This document shows positions 27,208 to 32,679 of a stretch of DNA of 32,679 nt, one piece after another (the first letter of the stretch is position 1; each line of letters opens with the position of its first letter). The translations under genes and the position numbers were made by a program. The notes below the pieces were generated by a model that worked only from the letters and a program-made list of their open reading frames with translations, had not been told where the DNA came from and did no database searches. This stretch comes from Bodo saltans (taxonomy: Eukaryota > Euglenozoa > Kinetoplastea > Eubodonida > Bodonidae). The stretch covers positions 12,979 to 45,657 of the forward strand of contig CYKH01002064.1 of NCBI GenBank assembly GCA_001460835.1, read 5' to 3'.

Positions 27208-28440
27208 ATGCAAGCACGTCAACGGCCTCTCATTGCCGCTGACCCTCTCAATCCATCAACAGCGCTGGCTGTTGGTCGCATCAGTCCTGCATGTCGCATC
27301 GGACTGTTAGCCCTGCTAGTTGTCATGGGAGTGTGCCTTCTGCAACTGACGACGACGACGACGGATTCATCAAGACGCATCGTGGCACCTTCATCAGGAC
27401 AAGGAGATGTCACACAACAACTCGAGTCGCATGTCGTAGAGGCAACTAGCACACAAAGCGAGCAACAGGCCCCTTCAACACCAGGAGAGAACGCGGCAAC
27501 AATCAATGAGATCAATGTCGTGGTAGCAGAAAGCCATGGGAGCAGTAGCTGGGGTAACCCACGCATATTCGAAGTCTTTCTGTTCTACAACGAGATTGAG
27601 TTGCTGGAAATTCGCATTGGAGAACTGTTTGACGTGGTGCAGACGTTTATTCTCGTGGAGACTCTAGAGACCTTTCAAGGCGCTAGGAAGGTGAGTCACT
27701 ACGACACAATGCAGTTTCAACTTCCAGAGCACTTTCGAAAGAAGGTGTTTCACCATAAGTGCGACACGCTCCAAGGCGCCAATGCTTGGGCCCGCGAACA
27801 AAGCGCTCGGGCGTGCATGAAGTTGGCTGTCTTTGCCGCCGGTGCTCGTCTTTACGATCTTGTTCACCTGAATGATGCAGATGAGATAGCAAATCAGCCA
27901 ACCATGCGCCGGATCCAGCAGCGGGTCACAGGTGTGATGAATCGCCGGAGCGGCAGTGCGAGCATCAAACGGCGTGCTTTGGCGTCAATGTTTCCCATGG
28001 GCATCACACTGCACAACCACTACTACAACTTTAGAACGCATAACTTGAAAGATTGGCACTCTGACTTATTTCTCATTTTGAACGTTCAGCAGTTTCTTCG
28101 CAAGGCAAAGAGACTTGGTGGCATGAAATCCCGTGTCCCTGAAGGCGGCTGGCACTGCAGCTGGTGCTTTCCGACTGTGGCTCATTTCCGAGAAAAGTTC
28201 TTATCATTTTCTCACACGGAGACCGTCGATGAACGAAATTTTGCAGCTGAGAATATTTGGAATTGTACTTGTCATGGAGTCAACATTTTTCGCTACAAAG
28301 GCCCTTCGTTAATCATCGTTCAAAACCCACTGAACATGTCAATCGATGCGGTGCCTCAGTACTTGAAAGATCATATGCACGAAAAGCGATTTGCGTTTCT
28401 TCTTCCAAATGCAAGTACATGTCAGCTTCCCTTGTCTTGA
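27208..28440 (+). CDS. Glycosyltransferase family 17 (MGAT3-like), type II membrane protein
   Basis: The 410-residue protein starts at the ATG at 27208; an open frame to 27199 has no ATG. A short cytoplasmic N-terminus is followed by one membrane segment (about 32-48, LLALLVVMGVCLLQL), then a Thr/Ser-rich stem and a lumenal domain. GT17 features: IFEVFLFYNEIELLEIRIGE and the following FILVETLETFQG; a DxD-type motif D223-A-D225-E226 in HLNDADE, expected to bind metal and sugar nucleotide; and GWHCSWCF at 314-321 followed by FSHTE. Family members such as MGAT3 add bisecting beta-1,4-GlcNAc to N-glycans in the Golgi. Other GT17 proteins are less well known, so the acceptor sugar here is open. 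Length and order of motifs look complete. It is unrelated to the upstream cluster. Confidence 0.85.
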   Translation: MQARQRPLIAADPLNPSTALAVGRISPACRIGLLALLVVMGVCLLQLTTTTTDSSRRIVAPSSGQGDVTQQLESHVVEATSTQSEQQAPSTPGENAATINEINVVVAESHGSSSWGNPRIFEVFLFYNEIELLEIRIGELFDVVQTFILVETLETFQGARKVSHYDTMQFQLPEHFRKKVFHHKCDTLQGANAWAREQSARACMKLAVFAAGARLYDLVHLNDADEIANQPTMRRIQQRVTGVMNRRSGSASIKRRALASMFPMGITLHNHYYNFRTHNLKDWHSDLFLILNVQQFLRKAKRLGGMKSRVPEGGWHCSWCFPTVAHFREKFLSFSHTETVDERNFAAENIWNCTCHGVNIFRYKGPSLIIVQNPLNMSIDAVPQYLKDHMHEKRFAFLLPNASTCQLPLS

Positions 28441-28598
28441 TTGCATTTTTCTCCCCTCCCCCTCCGCTTTTTCCATGTTCCCTTGGTGACCCTCGGAGAG
28501 AGCCACTGAAGCGCATCCTCCCTGATCCTCCTGTTCCTGTGTTTTTTTTTCCTCTACTCGCCCCCTTTCTAGGTTTGTATTCTTTTAGCTTTCTTCGT
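28441..28598 (+). other. Very pyrimidine-rich intergenic stretch
   Basis: Between the stop at 28440 and the duplication at 28599 most bases are C or T, with long runs near 28446-28475 and 28529-28570, the latter ending in CTAG at 28569-28572. Such tracts can drive both polyadenylation of the upstream mRNA and trans-splicing of the next one, so several acceptor sites may compete here. No gene is seen. Confidence 0.5.
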
Positions 28599-28874
28599 GG
28601 AAAAATAGTGGAGGTCTTCATGCCTTTTCTGTTTTTTTTTTTGAAGCGGATGATGGTATTGTCATTTTTTATTTTTGTGTTTTTTTGTTCGTGGCTATTG
28701 CAGAGTCGATCATTGGTTTCCATGAGAATGCCACAATCACAGGTTCCACGGGCGAGAACCTACATGTACTTTTTGGCTTGCATCTGCTGCTGCTGTTGCG
28801 CCTCGAGTGGCAGTAGTTACTTTGCTGCCTCTGTTATGCACTTCCCGCTGAACTTGACTTCGAACATTTCAATT
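28599..28874 (+). repeat. Tandem duplication, copy 1 (276 bp)
   Basis: This copy is followed directly by copy 2. By eye the two differ by four substitutions and two T-run length changes (11 versus 8 T, and 7 versus 8 T), so they are about 98% identical and the event is recent. The copy includes a T-rich tract, an AG acceptor at 28702-28703, an ATG at 28722 and the signal-peptide codons. Confidence 0.95.
28702..28703 (+). promoter_or_regulatory. Duplicate spliced-leader acceptor in copy 1
   Basis: The T-rich tract of about 28660-28690 and CAG at 28701-28703 are duplicates of the acceptor used for the vanin-like gene. If used, the mRNA would first present the ATG at 28722, in a frame that does not encode the enzyme. 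Confidence 0.45.
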
Positions 28875-29090
28875 GGAAAAATAGTGGAGGTCTTCATGCC
28901 TTTTCTGTTTTTTTTGAAGCGGATGATGGTATTGTCATTTTTTATTTTTGTGTTTTTTTTGTTCGTGGCTATTGCAGAGTCGATCATTGGTTCCCATGAG
29001 AATGCCACCATCACAGGTTCCATGGGCGAGAAACTACATGTACTTTTTGGCTTGCATCTGCTGCTGCTGTTGCGCCTCGAGTGGCAGTAG
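28722..29090 (+). pseudogene. Orphan duplicated 5' end of the vanin-like gene (122-codon frame)
   Basis: The ATG and signal-peptide region match the start of the enzyme at 28996 (MRMPQSQVPRARTYMYFLAC against MRMPPSQVPWARNYMYFLAC). The ATG-to-ATG distance is 274 bases, not a multiple of three. The frame therefore leaves the enzyme sequence at the junction, reads copy 2's T-rich tract as a hydrophobic stretch (rich in Phe, Leu and Met), and stops at 29088-29090. It would make a small protein with two hydrophobic segments if translated. More likely it is a by-product of the duplication acting as an upstream ORF. Confidence 0.5.
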
Positions 29091-29148
29091 TTACTTTGCT
29101 GCCTCTGTTATGCACTTCCCGCTGAACTTGACTTCGAACATTTCAATT
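28875..29148 (+). repeat. Tandem duplication, copy 2 (274 bp)
   Basis: This copy carries the acceptor AG (28976-28977), the ATG (28996) and the signal peptide that are in frame with the vanin-like enzyme. Its right end is at CAATT, after which the two copies diverge (GG after copy 1, GC after copy 2). Confidence 0.95.
28976..28977 (+). promoter_or_regulatory. Putative spliced-leader acceptor for the vanin-like gene
   Basis: A T-rich tract (28936-28960) and TTGCAG place the acceptor AG 18 nt before the ATG at 28996. This supports 28996 as the start rather than the longer non-ATG frame from 28948. Confidence 0.55.
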
Positions 29149-30603
29149 GCGGAGAAAATTCGGCTGAACTTGGCTGCGTACGATCAGCACGTCGCAAATG
29201 CCGCGGCCCAAAATGCACAAATTATTGTCTTTCCAGAAAGTGGTACCGGATACCTTGCGGGCGGTGACAGTGAAATCCGCTCCTGGTGCGAACCGATGCC
29301 AGCCCCTGGGTGGCGTGCAGTAGACTGCAGCAACGCGTCCACCACAACGCCACCTGCCTTCCGTCACATGCAACATGCGTACTGGGCATCTTGCGCGGCA
29401 CAGACGTATAAGATCGACATTGTTCTCAATTTCGGCTACCACCAGACCACTACCAACGAGTACTTCAACAGCGATGTTGCGTTTAACCAGTACGGCTTCC
29501 TCCTTGCGATTTACCTCAAGTCCCACATCAACGCGAGACCGTACTTGACGCAACCTGCGAAGCCTGACCCAGTTACGTTTGTGTCATCCTTCGGCGTTCA
29601 GTTCGGCATGTTCACGTGCTACGACATGTGGTTCCATGACCCAATGGATGAGGAGATTCGGTTGTTGAACGTGACGGACTTTGTGTATCCGAATGGGATG
29701 GGGAGCATGGCGCCTCTCATGACCATTGATCAAGTGCACGCGGGGTGGTCGTTAACGCACGATGTCAATTTGGTGAGCGCTGCGTTGTTTCCTACTGGGG
29801 GTGCGGGAGCATTTCATCGAGGAAATGCGCTGGGCATGAATGCGTACCAACCGTATGTGAATGCTGTGTACTCCGTGACGGTGACAGAAGTGCCAATGAT
29901 TACGAACTCTGATGGCCGCATGAAGGATCATCGATCAAAGAAGCTGGCGCAGCCTTCAAATGTTAAGACGCCAGTGCTCAGTGAGAGTCAAAGCAGCTCG
30001 AGCGGCAGTCATGCGTCGTGTTTCGGCGGTATGGCATCCTGTGATGTTTTCCAGCCTGCGCCAAACTCTACGTTTTACCTATCTGCTTCCTTTCAAGGAG
30101 CATTTGCGTTGGTAAGCTGCACTGCGACAGTCACCACGGCGTCGAACTCTTCTCATGTGTGGATGCTTGCTGCTGGCCAAGTGGACATGGTCCCACAGAG
30201 CAACGGAACACTTGACGCGAATGAAGTTGCGTTCTGCCTCATTGTCCACTGTGACGACCCTCAAGCAAATTGTGACTTGGGTGCCCCTGTGCCTGCGTAC
30301 TGGACATCAGACTTGCTCGTTACCAACGTGGCGGTGGAGGGAGAAGTGAGTGGCGGCATGAATCGTTCCAGTAAGATCACTTTTTTCCCCATGTATGCGT
30401 TTCTCAACACAACAGCTGTCAGCTCCGACACTCCGTTTCCCCAGGTGATGGCAACCACTGCGTCTGTGACTGCTGGCGTAAGCCCAGCAACATCGCAAAC
30501 GAATGATACGGTTGCGTACTTTCTTACTATCACGCCAAACGACGATGTTGTCACTGAAAATCCTGTGTACAGCGTTGGCTTGTACTTGACAGCCAAAGGC
30601 TAA
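28996..30603 (+). CDS. Vanin/biotinidase-like secreted carbon-nitrogen hydrolase
   Basis: The 535-residue protein belongs to the nitrilase superfamily. The catalytic triad is visible: E81 in VFPESG, K175 in YLKSH, and C208 in FTCYDMWF (human biotinidase and vanins have FPED, YRKxN/H and TCFD). A hydrophobic Cys-rich segment near the N-terminus (15-36, YMYFLACICCCCC) looks like a signal peptide; cleavage would leave an enzyme domain starting near residue 40. The C-terminal part (about 340-535) matches the vanin base domain, with AFCLIVHC resembling the vanin ICALVKC. There are many N-glycosylation sequons. No C-terminal hydrophobic tail is seen, so no GPI anchor is expected, unlike mammalian VNN1. 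Vanins cleave pantetheine to pantothenate and cysteamine; biotinidase cleaves biocytin. Which substrate applies here cannot be read from sequence. Start chosen at the first ATG after the acceptor; M3 and M15 are also possible. Confidence 0.85.
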   Translation: MRMPPSQVPWARNYMYFLACICCCCCASSGSSYFAASVMHFPLNLTSNISIAEKIRLNLAAYDQHVANAAAQNAQIIVFPESGTGYLAGGDSEIRSWCEPMPAPGWRAVDCSNASTTTPPAFRHMQHAYWASCAAQTYKIDIVLNFGYHQTTTNEYFNSDVAFNQYGFLLAIYLKSHINARPYLTQPAKPDPVTFVSSFGVQFGMFTCYDMWFHDPMDEEIRLLNVTDFVYPNGMGSMAPLMTIDQVHAGWSLTHDVNLVSAALFPTGGAGAFHRGNALGMNAYQPYVNAVYSVTVTEVPMITNSDGRMKDHRSKKLAQPSNVKTPVLSESQSSSSGSHASCFGGMASCDVFQPAPNSTFYLSASFQGAFALVSCTATVTTASNSSHVWMLAAGQVDMVPQSNGTLDANEVAFCLIVHCDDPQANCDLGAPVPAYWTSDLLVTNVAVEGEVSGGMNRSSKITFFPMYAFLNTTAVSSDTPFPQVMATTASVTAGVSPATSQTNDTVAYFLTITPNDDVVTENPVYSVGLYLTAKG

Positions 30604-30861
30604 TAAAGATGGGGGTGGAGCGAGCGTGAAGTGCTCTTGTACTCAAAAAACGGTCGATAAAATGTGTTTCTTAGGCTTTCGCCTGAATGGAAACGTCGTT
30701 AACTGACACGTATCTTACGCGAGTGCTTTTTTTGTCATTTCCAATATCAAAAGTACCGACTGCATGATTTCCTCAAAAGACTATTTATTGTCCGCTCAAT
30801 GTTTTACAATGTTACGATTTGACTTTCCATTTTTCTTGTCAACATTGTGAAGTGGCAAACA
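30604..30861. other. Intergenic region between the vanin-like and helicase genes
   Basis: The gap has 258 bases, AT-rich, with a second stop codon directly after the first (TAATAA at 30601-30606). No coding region is seen. The right end holds the acceptor for the helicase gene. Confidence 0.6.
30824..30852 (+). promoter_or_regulatory. Putative spliced-leader acceptor for the helicase gene
   Basis: A T/C tract (30824-30840) is followed by the first AG at 30851-30852, leaving 9 nt before the ATG at 30862. Confidence 0.5.
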
Positions 30862-32679
30862 ATGCCCACACCAGTGAAGACAATGCTGCGGCTCTCAACT
30901 GGACTTGGGTGCCCACATCAGGCTGACATAGTGGACACCAGTGCGCAGATCGGTAACCAACCAGCACTTCAAGTGCTTAGAGTGCAAAAACTTTCTCGAC
31001 AGCATGATGCTGCAGCTGCCAGTGCAACGAAGCGACCTCGAGAGGTGAACGATGATTGGCTATTTCAAGAGGATCTTCACAACAGACAGACAGCACAAAA
31101 CACCGCTGCTGCAACAGTCAAAACAGAACATTCATTTGTAGTGAAGAAAGAAGAGGTTGATGCATCACCACCACCACCACAACAATGGAGGGCACCATAC
31201 ACCACACCTGGATGCGATGGGATTGTCGTCGTCTCGTACGACACTGCTCCAACCCATCCCCTTCACAAGCCGCATGATCGTGATGATTCTCTTTCCTCCT
31301 CAGGCACAACTAACTGGAAGCCCACAGCCAGCGGAGTGGATGTAAACGACGGTACCTGCATCCCAGTCGAGAGTAGCAGAGAACGCCCGCTGGATAAGTT
31401 CCAAATGCTCTGCGTGACGCATGACACTAACGGACCGCTGTTAATTCGGGCAGGAGCAGGCTCAGGGAAAACGCAAACCATCTCAAAACGGATCGCATAT
31501 TTGATGGAGCGCGGCGTGCCGCCGTACCACATCCTTGGGTTGAGTTTCTCACGTGCTTCCGCAGAGGAGCTTCGGCATCGAGTCGCGGCAACGCTTCCTC
31601 GTCATCGAGTGCCTGATGCAGCAAAGTTGAAGCTGAAGACGATTCATGGGTTTTGTCTTGAAATGTTGCGCAAATATCATGAGCAAGGTGGTCGGCTAGT
31701 TCTGTTCGATGATAAGCAACGGCGAAAGGTCGCCGAACGCGCAGTGATGTCGATGATGGCCGCTGCCAATCGAGGCCAAGCTCCTCGACGGATCGATCGG
31801 GACGCGGTGAATAAGCTCATCAAGTTCATTGATCAAACAAAGCGCACGATCCCTAGCAATGGAGCAAGAACATGGAATGCTCTCGGGCGTGGTGGTCAAG
31901 AGTTGGCCGCACAATTTAAGAAGTACGAGGATATTCTTCACGACGAAGAGGGTGCAGTCGACTTCGCAGATCTTCAGTGGTACTTGTACCTACTCCTAAC
32001 AGACGCGACACCCCGAGATGATCTTCAAGGGCGCACTGTGGCCCAAGACATTCAACGTAGATTTACGCACATCATCGTGGACGAGGTGCAAGATGTCGAC
32101 TCCGTGCAATACGAGATCTTATGCAGGGTGGCGGGCGATGCCTGTCGGGTGTCGTGTGTTGGAGATCCACGCCAGGCAATCTACGGATTTCGAGGAGCCG
32201 TAAAGAATTTCTTTGACACTTGGAAGTCTCGTTTTAGTGTCAAGGACGAGGGGCAACGAGAGCTTCTTTACAACTATCGCAGCGTGAGCCAAGTCGTGGA
32301 GGTCGGAAACGTCGTTGCTGCTGGCTACGCAGGAAACTGCTCAAGCACCAAAGGCACTGGAGCCTTCCCTGTGACCATTCACTACGCTGCGCATGTGGAG
32401 GACATGAACCATAAAGCTCTGAACCTCATCCAATCGATCACATCCTCATCATCTACGAGGGGGTTGAGGTACAGTGATATTGGCATTGTCACAAGGAAAA
32501 GCGCCACTGGCAGAGAACTACAAAAGTTTCTACAGTGTCATCACATTCCATGCAAAACGCTCCGTCGACGAGACCCAACGGCGGCGGTGATGATGCGTGG
32601 ACTTTTGGCGCACCTACGCTGCATCATTGACCCATACGCCTCAAATGTGGATGTGATGGAGGCGCTGGAGTATCCTGAG
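30862..32679 (+). CDS. UvrD/PcrA/Srs2-type SF1A DNA helicase (3' end outside window)
   Basis: The frame is open from the ATG at 30862 to the last base (606 codons) without a stop, so the gene is cut by the window edge. After a poorly conserved N-terminal extension of about 170 residues the SF1A motifs come in order: Q-motif region LDKFQ; Walker A GAGSGKT with K203; motif Ia LSFSRASAEELRHR; motif Ib TIHGFCLEMLRKY; motif II D407-E-V-Q-D411; motif III GDPRQAIYGFRGA with Q438; motif IV YNYRS at 470-474. Motifs V and VI lie beyond the window. Such helicases unwind DNA 3' to 5' with ATP and act in repair or in removing recombinase filaments (Srs2). The extension is Gln/Pro/His/Ser-rich, with two psi-K-x-E sites (VKTE at 86-89, VKKE at 94-97) that could take SUMO. 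Nuclear or mitochondrial location cannot be decided. Confidence 0.9.
   Translation, partial: MPTPVKTMLRLSTGLGCPHQADIVDTSAQIGNQPALQVLRVQKLSRQHDAAAASATKRPREVNDDWLFQEDLHNRQTAQNTAAATVKTEHSFVVKKEEVDASPPPPQQWRAPYTTPGCDGIVVVSYDTAPTHPLHKPHDRDDSLSSSGTTNWKPTASGVDVNDGTCIPVESSRERPLDKFQMLCVTHDTNGPLLIRAGAGSGKTQTISKRIAYLMERGVPPYHILGLSFSRASAEELRHRVAATLPRHRVPDAAKLKLKTIHGFCLEMLRKYHEQGGRLVLFDDKQRRKVAERAVMSMMAAANRGQAPRRIDRDAVNKLIKFIDQTKRTIPSNGARTWNALGRGGQELAAQFKKYEDILHDEEGAVDFADLQWYLYLLLTDATPRDDLQGRTVAQDIQRRFTHIIVDEVQDVDSVQYEILCRVAGDACRVSCVGDPRQAIYGFRGAVKNFFDTWKSRFSVKDEGQRELLYNYRSVSQVVEVGNVVAAGYAGNCSSTKGTGAFPVTIHYAAHVEDMNHKALNLIQSITSSSSTRGLRYSDIGIVTRKSATGRELQKFLQCHHIPCKTLRRRDPTAAVMMRGLLAHLRCIIDPYASNVDVMEALEYPE

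Noticed and set aside
28257-29090. A 277-codon + strand frame overlapping the end of the glycosyltransferase gene and the duplication
   Set aside because: Its left part overlaps the GT17 gene in another frame and crosses pyrimidine-rich noncoding sequence. Only the part from the ATG at 28722 is meaningful, as the duplicated signal-peptide frame.
1-32679. Transposons, virus-derived elements, tRNA or rRNA genes, CRISPR arrays
   Set aside because: No transposase, reverse transcriptase, integrase or capsid-like protein, no long terminal repeats, no tRNA-like fold and no regularly spaced repeats were seen on reading.

Overview
The window looks like a chromosomal segment of a kinetoplastid flagellate, most likely a free-living bodonid such as Bodo saltans. 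Nine genes all lie on the + strand and none shows an intron. Intergenic gaps are short (about 160-420 bases). Before almost every ATG there is a polypyrimidine tract followed closely by an AG, as expected for spliced-leader trans-splicing of a polycistronic transcript. Base composition is near balanced and the standard genetic code fits. The species call is inference; the gene layout is seen directly.

Positions 379-27047 hold six large or mid-sized genes that I believe form one related tandem cluster. Three of them (379-3102, 14822-20203, 20625-27047) share ordered sequence blocks that resemble the core of the CLU (clustered mitochondria) domain. The other three (3462-4085, 4250-7747, 8082-14624) lack that head. 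They are built from charged helices with a recurring signature, R-x2-[L/V/F]-x3-E, often followed by x3-[F/W]. The same signature occurs in the C-terminal tails of the two large CLU-like proteins. The locus therefore contains separate heads, separate tails and head-tail fusions. I know of no described system with this make-up, and it is the best candidate for something new here. The 2180-residue protein of the cluster also carries three copies of an amphipathic helix that fits the AKAP pattern for docking to RIIa-type dimerisation domains.

Positions 27208-32679 hold three unrelated, more recognisable genes. The first is a type II membrane glycosyltransferase of family GT17 (MGAT3-like). The second is a secreted nitrilase-superfamily amidohydrolase of the vanin/biotinidase type with its Glu-Lys-Cys triad intact. 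The third is a UvrD/PcrA-type SF1 DNA helicase that runs off the end of the window. Just before and into the vanin-like gene there is a recent tandem duplication of about 275 bases. It copies the splice acceptor, the start codon and the signal peptide, and leaves the first copy in another frame.

No tRNA, rRNA, CRISPR array, transposon or virus-derived element was recognised. Most minus-strand reading frames are shadows of the + strand genes.
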